Positions 56,044 to 64,000 of a stretch of 64,000 bases of DNA are shown piece after piece. Position 1 is the first letter of the stretch. Each line of letters starts with the position of its first letter. The notes under the pieces were generated by a model. The model saw nothing but the letters and a program-made list of their open reading frames with translations, was not told the origin of the DNA and did no database searches. This DNA is from Planctomycetaceae bacterium. GTDB lineage: Bacteria; Planctomycetota; Phycisphaerae; Phycisphaerales; SM1A02. The DNA is taken from contig JAIXYQ010000012.1 of NCBI GenBank assembly GCA_027490145.1, forward strand, positions 62,001 to 126,000. Reading direction: 5' to 3'. Position numbers and translations under genes: made by a program.

Positions 56044-57149
56044 TCACGACCATGCTCATGTCCGTGGTGTTGGCGCAGGCACCCGTGGCACCGCCGGCGG
56101 CGCCAGGTGCCGAGGCTCCCACACGAGGTCGTGCCGCGCCGGTCATCGCACCCGCGGACCCGTCGCCCCCCATCGCTGGTGACGATGGTGCGGAGAACCG
56201 CCCGATGCAGGGCGAGACCACACCGGCCTGGCGCTCGAGCGTCGATCGCGGACTTCGTGCGCTGGCTGCACTCCAGAACGACGATGGATCGTTCGGGCGC
56301 GGCCGCTTCGGTCGCCACAGCGGCATCTCAAGCCTGTGCGCGTTGGCTCTGATGGCAGACGGTCACCTTCCCGGGCGCGGCGAGTACGGCGACCAGGTGG
56401 CCAAGACACTGGAGTTCGTGCTGAGCAACGTGACCGAGAGCGGACTGTTGGCGGCCGAAGCGACGGCGGGCCCGATGTATGGCCACGGGTTCAGCACGCT
56501 CTTCCTGGGCGAGATCTACGGCATGAACCCGCAGGACACGCGGGTACGCGACACGCTGGTCCGTGCGGTGCAGCTGATCGTGGCCAGCCAGAATGCCGAG
56601 GGTGGCTGGCGGTACAACCCCGTGCCCAACGATGCCGACGTCAGCGTGACGATCTGCCAGGTCATGGCGCTGCGGAGCGCGCGCAATGCCGGCATCAAGG
56701 TCCCGCGCGAGACGATCGACGCAGCGATCAACTACATCCTGCGCTGCCAGAACGATGATGGTGGCTTCCGCTACATGACGGCGCTCGGCCAGAGCGCATG
56801 GCCCCGCAGCGCAGCGGGTGTGGCGAGCCTGTTCTATGCCGGCGTGTACGAAGGCGACTCGATCACGCGCGGGTTGTCGTACATCGCCCGCAACGACGGG
56901 ACCAACGCCGGCGGGCCGATGGGAACCCCCCACTTCCACTACGGCGCGTACTACACCGCCCAGACCATGTACCTGGCCGGCGGTGCGTGGTGGCGTGAAT
57001 GGTGGCCCCAGGCCCGCGATGGATTCATCGCAACCCAGGAACGGGATGGACTCTGGGTCGATCACCAGAACGGCCCTGCGTACGCGACGGCGATGTCGCT
57101 GATCGTGATGCAGATGCCCAATCGATACCTGCCGATCTTCCAGCGATGA
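56040..57149 (+). CDS. Exported prenyltransferase/squalene-cyclase-repeat protein
   Basis: 369 aa from a GTG overlapping the previous stop. A short N-terminal hydrophobic signal is followed by a Pro/Ala linker to about residue 65. The rest is an alpha/alpha barrel of squalene-cyclase/prenyltransferase-type repeats: ALQNDDGSFG, ASQNAEGGWRYNP, RCQNDDGGFRYM and ATQERDGLWVD. The DxDD acid motif of true cyclases is absent, so a binding rather than a cyclising role is likely. Such proteins are frequent in planctomycetes beside MoxR/VWA genes. It overlaps the last operon gene by 4 nt. Confidence 0.8.
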   Translation: MITTMLMSVVLAQAPVAPPAAPGAEAPTRGRAAPVIAPADPSPPIAGDDGAENRPMQGETTPAWRSSVDRGLRALAALQNDDGSFGRGRFGRHSGISSLCALALMADGHLPGRGEYGDQVAKTLEFVLSNVTESGLLAAEATAGPMYGHGFSTLFLGEIYGMNPQDTRVRDTLVRAVQLIVASQNAEGGWRYNPVPNDADVSVTICQVMALRSARNAGIKVPRETIDAAINYILRCQNDDGGFRYMTALGQSAWPRSAAGVASLFYAGVYEGDSITRGLSYIARNDGTNAGGPMGTPHFHYGAYYTAQTMYLAGGAWWREWWPQARDGFIATQERDGLWVDHQNGPAYATAMSLIVMQMPNRYLPIFQR

Positions 57150-58372
57150 CGCGATCCACCATCATGCTCGTGCTGGCCTGTTCCACCGCCCCCGGTGGCA
57201 TCGTGGTGACGCATGCCGACGATCCTGATGGCGCTGGCTTGGCGCTCGGGACCACCATCCTCGTGCATCAGGATGGTTCGATCGTGCGCATCACGGAGTC
57301 CGAGGCCCTGTCGGTTCCCTGGATCGGCACGGCGGCTGGGGTCTCGATCGGCAACGAGCGTGGATGCGCGGTGGCGTGGCCCTTGGCGATGGCACCGCGC
57401 GCCATCAGCCAAGCCGTGTGGCTGGCCGATGGCCAGTGCTGGCCAGGCAGCCTGGACCCGACCGAACCCGCCGAGCCAGTCGAGCCCGGCACGATTCGCT
57501 GGCGTGCCGGCCCCATGCTCATGACGCTCCCACTCTCGGCACTCCGTGCGTGGACGGCCGTTGGCGTGGAGGTGCCCACGGGCACGCTGGATGCGGACCG
57601 CGTCACGTTGCGCAACGGCGACGTGGTCGACGGGCTCGTGACGGAGTTCGGATCGACGGTCTCGATCGATGTCGACGGTGTGCTTCGGTCCTTCGACGGC
57701 GACGTGGTGGCCAGTGTGCAGTTCGTGCAGGCCACCGATGCACCCGCGATGCCCGATCGCCTGCGGGTGTGGGTCGACGATGGTGCGATCATCGATGCGG
57801 AGTCGATCGAGCGCGACGGGACGCTGCTGCGATTGAAGGTTCCGCTTGCATCCAGCGGGAAGCCGTTCCAACTCAGGTTGCGCATCGACCAGGTGCTCGG
57901 CGTGGCCACGCCGGCCTTGTCGCGCGATGGACTCGTGGTGAGGACGCAGGGTCCCGTGCCGGGCGGATCCACCGGCGCGCCATCGACGGCGTCACAAGGG
58001 GGCGTGTCCTCGACGTGGTCCACGTTGCCCGGCATCGTGCCGAGCACGGAATCGGCCGGCCCCGGCCGACTGGGGTCGATGCAGGTCATGCTGCGTGGAC
58101 CGGGTATGTGGTCCATGCCGATCGCGGCAGACGGCGTGCTCGTGAGCCAGGTGCTGGTGCCGGATCGCGCGCGCGCCGTGGCGGATCATGCGCTGGTGGT
58201 GAGGCAAGCCGGCGTTGAACTGGCCAGGATCGAAGCCCGCTCGGACGTGCGCTCGATGCGTGTGATGGTCAAGCCCGGCACGGTTGAACTCGAGTTGGTG
58301 CCCGGCAAGGCTGGGCCCGTGGGTTGCGTGACCGAGCTGGCGGATCTTGTCTTCATCAAGGCTGCGCCCTAG
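57146..58372 (+). CDS. Exported planctomycete protein of unknown function
   Basis: 408 aa from the ATG at 57146 (ATGA overlap). Signal peptide: MTRSTIMLVLACSTAPGG, with a Cys that is not a clear lipobox. The remainder is beta-rich, with repeated DG turns (NGDVVDGLVTEFGSTVSIDVDGVLRSFDG in part; DGAIIDAESIERDGTLLRLKVP in part), and a C-terminal domain with VMLRGPGMWSMPIAADG. No catalytic motif is seen. It is the last gene of the MoxR operon. Its stop TAG shares the sequence CTAG with the stop of the convergent comEC gene. Confidence 0.6.
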   Translation: MTRSTIMLVLACSTAPGGIVVTHADDPDGAGLALGTTILVHQDGSIVRITESEALSVPWIGTAAGVSIGNERGCAVAWPLAMAPRAISQAVWLADGQCWPGSLDPTEPAEPVEPGTIRWRAGPMLMTLPLSALRAWTAVGVEVPTGTLDADRVTLRNGDVVDGLVTEFGSTVSIDVDGVLRSFDGDVVASVQFVQATDAPAMPDRLRVWVDDGAIIDAESIERDGTLLRLKVPLASSGKPFQLRLRIDQVLGVATPALSRDGLVVRTQGPVPGGSTGAPSTASQGGVSSTWSTLPGIVPSTESAGPGRLGSMQVMLRGPGMWSMPIAADGVLVSQVLVPDRARAVADHALVVRQAGVELARIEARSDVRSMRVMVKPGTVELELVPGKAGPVGCVTELADLVFIKAAP

Positions 58373-61002
58373 TCCGGTGTCGGACCGCGGTCAGCCACCC
58401 AGCCGTGTTCCCAGCGCTCAACCGTCATGGCTCCATCTCGGATGGTGACCCGCACGGCACCATCACGCGCCGTCACGCTGCGTGACGTCGATGCATCGAT
58501 CCATGCCCAACGATCCCGCACGAGCCGTGCCGGTCCGGTGCTCTGACCGATCCAGGCTGGCTTGAGGTGCTCGATCAGCGAGGCCACGCCGGGCCTGAAG
58601 CTCCCATGGTGCGGAAGCTCCATCAACAGGGTGTTCTCCTTGCGGATGGCACCATCGATGCCCGCACGGACCCGCCGTGATCCATCTTCCTCGATGTCGC
58701 CCGTGAGCAGCAACGATCCTCCACGGGCATGGATCATCCAGACCAGGCTCGATTCATTGCGGGGAAAGGGTGCCACCCCATGATGGGGGTGCAGCACGGA
58801 CCACGAACCACCGTCCAACTCGAGTGCATCCTGGGCCTCGAGTCCCATCACGCGGCACCCAGCCTGCCATGCAGCGTCGAGAGCGCGGCCCGATGGCGTG
58901 CCCGGGCATGCGCCCTCGATCACGCACGGCGTGGTCACGAAACAGTCCACCGGCAGGCGCTCGATCACCGCCGGCAGTCCGTTGAGATGATCCAGATCGG
59001 CGTGCGAGAGTGAGATCGTGGTCAGGCCGCTGATGCCCAGTGCCCGCAGCGCCGGCACGATCGTGCGTGCTCCGACATCAGGCACGTCAAGACTGCCGCC
59101 GTCGACCAGGGCCACGGTGTCGCCATGCTCCACGACCCACGCCGAACCGTTGCCGACATCAAGGATGGTCACCCTGAGGTCGAACCGCTCAGGCCAGGCC
59201 CACCACACCAACGCCATGAGCGGTGGCGCGAACCAGACCGGAGCGAACGACCGCGGCCTGCGACGACCAAGCCTGTGGGATCCGCGCGGGCGCTGCATGG
59301 CCATGACCAGACATGCGAGTGATGCGCCACACGCCCAGCCATGGATCGGTTGGACGCTCCATGACGCACCGGTCCATGCGGCAAGCCCATCGGCCAGGTT
59401 GGCGAAGCCCGCAGCGCACCAGGCCGCTGGGATGACGATCCATGAGGCGACCATGGAACTCGCAGCGGACACGACGAGGGCGATGGTGCACAAGGTGACG
59501 ATGCACGCCGAGAGTGGCGCCGCCACGATCGAACCAGGCACGACGAGTGGTGTGATCGATCCAAAGTGGTGCATGACGATCGGCGTACTGGCCAAGCATG
59601 CGATGGAGCCGACGATCAGCCCCGCGAATCCGGCCTCGACGACCGAGCGCAGGCGAGCATGCCATGAACCAGGTGAGCCAGGCGATCGAGAGGATCCAGA
59701 TGGTCCACGTGGCGATCGGTGGACCAGCAGTCGATCGGCCCAACGGTTGGCGATCTGTGGTGCGCGGCTGGCCCAGGCGGCAAGCGCCGCCGCCACGATC
59801 ACGCTGAGCTGGAAGCCGATGTCCAGCATTGCCGACGGCGCACCGACCACCACGACGATCACGACGATCGAGGCTGCATGCCAGGCCCGAACCCCTCGGG
59901 CGGTCCCAGCCATGCCGGAGGCGAGCATGGCAGCGATGGCGGCTCGATCGGCGCTGATTCCCGCGGAAGCGCTGAACAGGAAGAGCATGGCACACGCCAC
60001 CATCACACCGGCACGCGCCACACCGCGGCACGGCGTGAGCGCGAGCACACGCCCAGCGAGCGCCAGCAACAGGCCGACGTTGAAGCCACTCAGGGCCAGG
60101 ACATGGGTCATGCCGGTGACCTGGCAATCCGAGGCGATGTCATCCATCGGTGGGCTGGTGGGTCCGAGCGTCATGGCCACGCAGAGCGCGGCGAACTCCG
60201 GAGCCATGTCGGCGACGATCGACTCCAGACGTGCGACCAGGTGGTGCTTCCACCGTTCGATCGGCCGAGGCTCGTGGGCCACGCGCGTGACCAGCTCGTT
60301 GGACTCGATGAACAGCGAACCGAGCACGAAGCGCGAACGTGCCCAGCGCGACATGTCGTAGCCGCCGGGATTCGTCGAGGGCCGCATCGGGGACATCCAC
60401 CCATTGGCCACGACACGGTCGCCGATGGCCAGGTCCGAGTGGGATGCGGCGATGCGCGCGTTGATCGTGGCGTGATCCGGCCAGGGCGCGCCATCCATGC
60501 CCGAGATCGAACCGAGGGTGAACCGCACGGCACGGCGATCGGCAGCCAGAGGCTCCATGATCGGGTCAGCCAGCCGCGCGGGTTCGGGTGCGGTCACGAC
60601 GGTGGCGGTCAGCGACACGAGGGTTCGCGCATCGGGATGGGTGGACCCGAGTGACACCATGCAGGCATGCCAGGCTCGTGCATCGCTCGTGCCCAACACG
60701 AGGCCAAGGCTTGCACACGCCACCAGCACCAGGAACAGCACACCGCGGGTGATCGGCAGGCAGGCCACGCAGCCCATGGCCAGCGACACGATGATCGCGG
60801 TGCATGCAGGCAACGCGCCACCCCAACCATCCAACACGGGTGCAGCCAGCCATGCATGGTGGTCCGTGCCCAACGCCACCATGGTTCCTGCGGCCAACGA
60901 CACAGCCGCCGCGGGCAGCACCACGGACGGCGAAACGCGATGAACCCCACCAGGGGCCGGAGCATCAACCCTTCGAGAGTTCGCACGCCCTGGCCAGGAC
61001 AT
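58369..61002 (-). CDS. comEC: ComEC/Rec2 family DNA-uptake channel protein
   Basis: 877 aa from the ATG at 61002; a start further in (GTG near 60924) is possible. N-terminal helices, then a soluble OB-like region (TFTVVTAP..., DHATINARI, GDRVVANGWM). The Competence domain follows with TGMTHVLALSGFNVGLLLAL and about eight further helices. The C-terminal metallo-beta-lactamase-like domain has ISLSHADLDHLNGLP and LLMELPHHGSF. It forms the inner-membrane channel for single-stranded DNA during transformation. The start overlaps the trpD stop region by 38 bp. ComEA is not nearby. Confidence 0.85.
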   Translation of the reverse strand: MSWPGRANSRRVDAPAPGGVHRVSPSVVLPAAAVSLAAGTMVALGTDHHAWLAAPVLDGWGGALPACTAIIVSLAMGCVACLPITRGVLFLVLVACASLGLVLGTSDARAWHACMVSLGSTHPDARTLVSLTATVVTAPEPARLADPIMEPLAADRRAVRFTLGSISGMDGAPWPDHATINARIAASHSDLAIGDRVVANGWMSPMRPSTNPGGYDMSRWARSRFVLGSLFIESNELVTRVAHEPRPIERWKHHLVARLESIVADMAPEFAALCVAMTLGPTSPPMDDIASDCQVTGMTHVLALSGFNVGLLLALAGRVLALTPCRGVARAGVMVACAMLFLFSASAGISADRAAIAAMLASGMAGTARGVRAWHAASIVVIVVVVGAPSAMLDIGFQLSVIVAAALAAWASRAPQIANRWADRLLVHRSPRGPSGSSRSPGSPGSWHARLRSVVEAGFAGLIVGSIACLASTPIVMHHFGSITPLVVPGSIVAAPLSACIVTLCTIALVVSAASSMVASWIVIPAAWCAAGFANLADGLAAWTGASWSVQPIHGWACGASLACLVMAMQRPRGSHRLGRRRPRSFAPVWFAPPLMALVWWAWPERFDLRVTILDVGNGSAWVVEHGDTVALVDGGSLDVPDVGARTIVPALRALGISGLTTISLSHADLDHLNGLPAVIERLPVDCFVTTPCVIEGACPGTPSGRALDAAWQAGCRVMGLEAQDALELDGGSWSVLHPHHGVAPFPRNESSLVWMIHARGGSLLLTGDIEEDGSRRVRAGIDGAIRKENTLLMELPHHGSFRPGVASLIEHLKPAWIGQSTGPARLVRDRWAWIDASTSRSVTARDGAVRVTIRDGAMTVERWEHGWVADRGPTPD

Positions 61003-62023
61003 GCGCGCCGCCCCCCTGCTGCAATGCACGCCGTGCCATGTCGAGCCCCTCGCGCAGGTCACGCGCGGCACCACCCACACGCAGCGCCATGGCCGCGTTC
61101 AAGGCGAGCATGTCGTGACAGGCATCGGTGCGCTGGCCGACCAACAGCGAGTGGAGCACATCAGCCGCCTGCTCCAGCGAGGTCGGCGCCAGGGTGAGCG
61201 GATCAACCGGATCGATGCCGAGCGCGGCCGGATCGACGACCCATTCACGAAGCCCCTCCGGCCCGACCTCGATGACATCGGTGGGTGCCCCGATCGAGAT
61301 TTCATCGAGTCCGTCGCGGCTGTGCAGCACCACGGCATGCTCGACACCAAGCCGCTCGAGCGCCTGCGCCATGGGCCGCATGAACATGGGGTGCCAGACC
61401 CCGATCATCTGGCGCAGCGCACCGGCGGGATTGGTGAGCGGCCCGACGAGGTTGAAGAGCGTTGGAAAGGGTAATGCGCGGCGTGCCGCGACGGCATGTC
61501 GCGCCGCCGGGTGATGCTCGACCGCGAAGCAGAAGCAGAAACGGACCTGCTGCAGCATGTCCGCTTGCGTGATGCGCGAGCAAGACAGGTTGAATCCGAG
61601 GGCCTGCAGCACCTCGGCACTGCCGCGACCCGTTCGGCTGCGGTTGCCATGCTTGGCGGAGTGCACGCCACAGGCCGCCGCCAGGAGTGCCGCGCCCGTA
61701 CTGGCGTTGAAGGACTTGGGCGTGCCACCGGTGCCGGCGGTGTCCAGGATCGACTCCGGCGGAAGCCCGCTGTGCACCGTGCTGGAGACGGCGCGCATGG
61801 CCAGCGCTGCACCCACGATCTCATCGACTGAAGGTGTTCGCGCCGCCAGCAGCAGCAGCAGCTCGGCGATCTCGCCATCAGGGCACCCCCCTTGCATGAT
61901 GAGCGTGAAGGCGGCATGAGCCTGCTCTTGGCTCAGGTCGTGGCCGGCGCGGAGTCGCTCCACCTGCTCACGCAGCATGGTCGGCGTGCATGGCCCGAAG
62001 GGGTTGTCGTGGATGGGTGGCAT
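60965..62023 (-). CDS. trpD: Anthranilate phosphoribosyltransferase
   Basis: 352 aa. Second step of tryptophan synthesis: joins anthranilate to PRPP. The PRPP-binding loop DTAGTGGTPKSFNASTGAA, the KHGNRSRTGRGSAEVL region and LFNLVGPLTNPA are present. The GSADVLEALG motif common in other species reads GSAEVLQALG here. Length is typical. No other trp gene is adjacent; comEC overlaps its 3' end on the same strand. TAGGAT lies 13 nt before the ATG on the minus strand. Confidence 0.92.
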   Translation of the reverse strand: MPPIHDNPFGPCTPTMLREQVERLRAGHDLSQEQAHAAFTLIMQGGCPDGEIAELLLLLAARTPSVDEIVGAALAMRAVSSTVHSGLPPESILDTAGTGGTPKSFNASTGAALLAAACGVHSAKHGNRSRTGRGSAEVLQALGFNLSCSRITQADMLQQVRFCFCFAVEHHPAARHAVAARRALPFPTLFNLVGPLTNPAGALRQMIGVWHPMFMRPMAQALERLGVEHAVVLHSRDGLDEISIGAPTDVIEVGPEGLREWVVDPAALGIDPVDPLTLAPTSLEQAADVLHSLLVGQRTDACHDMLALNAAMALRVGGAARDLREGLDMARRALQQGGGAHVLARACELSKG

Positions 62024-62191
62024 GGCGGTCGCGTCGATCCTAACGATGGCGTCGGCGCCTTCCTGGAAAGCCGCGGAAAATTCGGCGGGGTGGTCATCGA
62101 TTCGTGGTCGAGGCTCACCGAGCCCCTTCCGGGTGCTTCAAGCGTCGCTCGGCAGGCATCGTGATCCTGCGCGATACTGCCATGACACGGC

Positions 62192-63160
62192 ATGCCCACC
62201 CTCGCCGCCATCCTCCACACGCTCGATCCGTTCATCGTGCAGTTCACGCCCTCGTTCGGGCTGCGCTGGTACGGGCTGCTCTACGCATCGGGGCTCCTGT
62301 GCGCCTGGATGATCATGCGGGCGGTGGCCAGGCGGGGCCGAGCCGGGCTCACGCAGCGCCAGGTCGATGACTTCATCACCGAGGTCGTCATCGGCGTCGT
62401 GGTCGGCGCCCGACTGGGGCATGCGCTCATCTACGATCGCGTGCTCTTCACCACCTTCACGCCGTCGTTCCCGTTCTGGGAATTGCTCGCCGTGCACAAG
62501 GGCGGACTGTCGAGCCACGGCGGGATGGCCGGGCTCCTGGTGGTCTGCTGGCGGTTCGCGCGCCGGTCCGGAGCATCATTCCGAACGCTGCTTGATCTGT
62601 GCTGCATCAGTGCGCCGCCGGGGCTGTGCCTCGGTCGCATGGCCAACTGGATCAATGGTGAGCTGTGGGGCCGACCGCTGCCGCAGGACCTGCAGGCATC
62701 GGCGCCATGGTGGAGCGTGAAGTATCCGCGCGAAGTCTTCGAGCCGAGCTTCGATCCCTCGCGGCTGGAGCCACTGAGGCCACTGGTCCATGCGGGCGAT
62801 GACCTGCAGCAAGCGGTCGTGGCCGCCGCCTATGCCGGTGATGCCAAGGTCCAAGCGGCGCTGGAGCCGCTGCTGACTGCATTCTGGCCGAGCAATTTCT
62901 TCCAGGCGTTCACCGATGGTCCGGTGCTCGCCCTCGTGGTGTGGATCGTCTGGCTGCGTCGACCGGCGCCGGGCGTGGCGACCGCGTCGTTCCTCGTCGC
63001 CTACGGCCTGCTGCGCTTCATCACCGAGCAGTTCCGAGAGCCTGATGCGGGTGTGAACACGCTTCTGGGCCTCACGAGCCCGATGCTCATCTCCGTGGCG
63101 ATGATCGTGATCGGCGCGGTGCTGGCCGTGGCGTGCCGATCCCGTTCACGGGCCGCGTGA
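62192..63160 (+). CDS. lgt: Prolipoprotein diacylglyceryl transferase
   Basis: 322 aa, about seven membrane helices. Transfers diacylglycerol to the lipobox Cys of lipoproteins, several of which are encoded in this window. The active-site loop has H109-G-G-M, and the Lgt signature GRMANWINGELWGRP carries Arg149, Asn152 and Glu157; FREPD follows near the end. A stretch of about 55 residues between the signature and the WPSNFFQAF segment looks like an insertion. That segment stands where most Lgt proteins read RHPSQLYEA. Start by ATG; no clear Shine-Dalgarno. Confidence 0.9.
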   Translation: MPTLAAILHTLDPFIVQFTPSFGLRWYGLLYASGLLCAWMIMRAVARRGRAGLTQRQVDDFITEVVIGVVVGARLGHALIYDRVLFTTFTPSFPFWELLAVHKGGLSSHGGMAGLLVVCWRFARRSGASFRTLLDLCCISAPPGLCLGRMANWINGELWGRPLPQDLQASAPWWSVKYPREVFEPSFDPSRLEPLRPLVHAGDDLQQAVVAAAYAGDAKVQAALEPLLTAFWPSNFFQAFTDGPVLALVVWIVWLRRPAPGVATASFLVAYGLLRFITEQFREPDAGVNTLLGLTSPMLISVAMIVIGAVLAVACRSRSRAA

Positions 63161-63184
63161 CGGCACGGTTGGCCCGCCTTGACC

Positions 63185-64000
63185 TCACTTCGTCGATGAG
63201 GGGTCCGATGCCGGTTGTGCCACGCGCTTCACCGGCAACTGCACTTCGCTCCACTTCGTTGCGTTGCGCACCTGCGGGCCGTTGTAACTGAAGGCACGCA
63301 CATCGCCCGCACGCTCCCATTCGGGGTGGGCCTTGAGCCAGGCTTCGAGCATGGGGAGACCCTCGTTCACGCGACCGATGCCGTACGGGCCCATCACGCC
63401 GACCGACAGCACGGTGACCTGCGCGTTGTCACGCACGACCACGCGGCCATCCTTGCCCTCGGGCCCCTGCTCGCGCTGGCGGTAGAGGAAGCTCATCGTC
63501 CACTCACCCTTGGACTCATCGAGCTGGTACGGATTGCCGTCAGCTTCCATGCCGCGGTAATCCATCTCGACGGGGCTCGTCATGGCGATGTCGCGGCTCT
63601 TGATGTGGTTGAAGAGCGGCCAGAACGCGAAGTTCATCCCGACCATCGTGCTGCCGCGGGCACTCACCTCGGCGCGACGGACGATCGGGTAGGTCTTCAG
63701 TTCGATGGCGCCGGGCGGAGTCGGTGCGGGGTAGCCCTCCGGCAGCGGCGCCTCGATCAGGCAACGGCCGCTGCGCCAGGTTTCTCCGTCAAGGTTGGAC
63801 TCGACCTTCAGGTCACCGCCGACACGGGTGGTGCTCCCGGTCTTCGGGGCTTCGGCGGGCGCCGTGATCTCCTTGGCGGCCCAGGAACGCTCGAGCGCCG
63901 CTTGGGCTGCGGCCTTGTCGGCGGCGTCATCACCCATGGCCGTCGGCGATGGCGTGGACCGCGATCCATCGGTGGCACAGGCGATGGCGCACAGGCCGGT
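63185..64000 (-). CDS. SOUL-family heme-binding lipoprotein (5' partial)
   Basis: The gene continues past the window end. An ATG at 63937 is in frame, but the codons upstream stay open and encode a lipobox-like stretch (LCAIAC) followed by a Ser/Thr/Pro linker, so the true start is beyond 64000. The body reads GAIELKTYPIVRRAEVSARG, FWPLFNHIKSRDIAMTSPVEMDY and GPYGIGRVNEGLPMLEAWLK, the SOUL/HEBP fold that binds heme or porphyrin. Expected as a membrane-tethered periplasmic protein. It converges on lgt with a 24-bp gap. Confidence 0.78.
   Translation of the reverse strand, partial: TGLCAIACATDGSRSTPSPTAMGDDAADKAAAQAALERSWAAKEITAPAEAPKTGSTTRVGGDLKVESNLDGETWRSGRCLIEAPLPEGYPAPTPPGAIELKTYPIVRRAEVSARGSTMVGMNFAFWPLFNHIKSRDIAMTSPVEMDYRGMEADGNPYQLDESKGEWTMSFLYRQREQGPEGKDGRVVVRDNAQVTVLSVGVMGPYGIGRVNEGLPMLEAWLKAHPEWERAGDVRAFSYNGPQVRNATKWSEVQLPVKRVAQPASDPSSTK

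Noticed and set aside
1-64000. CRISPR arrays, IS elements, prophage, tRNA or rRNA genes
   Set aside because: No spaced identical repeats, transposase or integrase motifs, cloverleaf or rRNA-like sequence found on either strand by reading.

Overview
The window is a gene-dense, high-GC stretch (about two-thirds G+C by eye) of a bacterial chromosome. It most likely comes from a Phycisphaerae-type planctomycete. Pointers are a secreted dehydrogenase with a Pirellula/Verrucomicrobium-type CxxCH domain, two PEP-CTERM-like proteins ending in VPAPG...RRRR, a lamin-tail/dockerin protein, a 13-kb MoxR/DUF58/VWA operon with planctomycete-style partners, and several small conserved proteins of that group. 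There are no phage, IS, CRISPR, rRNA or tRNA genes. The window cuts a gene at each end.

Layout. 1-4.1 kb: end of one dehydrogenase-type protein, a complete cytochrome-type dehydrogenase and a DUF3500 protein. 4.2-10.1 kb: a class-I amidotransferase followed by a partial ebo cluster (EboE, an EboC with a long disordered N-terminus, EboF) and a DUF3299-like protein. 10.3-15.6 kb: secreted dockerin protein, degenerate Fic/HTH protein, GYF_2 protein, DEDDh exonuclease, esterase, DusB. 15.9-17.6 kb: two tandem PEP-CTERM-like genes with strong stem-loops. 17.6-21.6 kb (minus): SPOR-like lipoprotein, HolB, CYTH protein, orphan AtpC, ScpB. 21.9-29.2 kb: FlgM-like protein, two amidohydrolases, small conserved protein, inactive M16 homologue, DapB. 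29.3-38.4 kb: a 23-residue Lys/Ala peptide, 7Fe ferredoxin, membrane proteins, DEAD-like helicase, LemA-M48 pair, pyroglutamyl peptidase, LipA, PilZ protein. 38.4-41.6 kb (minus): Hpt, REC-GGDEF, RecO, active M16 peptidase. 41.7-45.2 kb: MBL hydrolase, DnaA, candidate oriC, MutM. 45.3-58.4 kb: eight-gene MoxR operon. 58.4-64 kb: ComEC and TrpD (minus), Lgt (plus), SOUL-type lipoprotein (minus, cut by the window end).

Working together. Many adjacent genes overlap by 4 nt (ATGA or GTGA), which implies translational coupling. Housekeeping genes (dnaA, holB, scpB, recO, mutM, dusB, dapB, lipA, lgt, atpC, trpD) are scattered singly among accessory genes rather than held in their classical operons. 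dnaA lies beside an AT-richer, DnaA-box-containing gap that may be the origin.

A general signal not tied to any one gene is a -10-like TAnnnT hexamer (TAGCAT, TACCAT, TATCGT, TACGCT and similar). It sits 6-8 nt before the start codon of at least ten transcription-unit heads on both strands. This implies widespread leaderless transcripts and was used to settle several starts. The PEP-CTERM genes, atpC, the FlgM-like gene and a few others instead have clear Shine-Dalgarno sequences.
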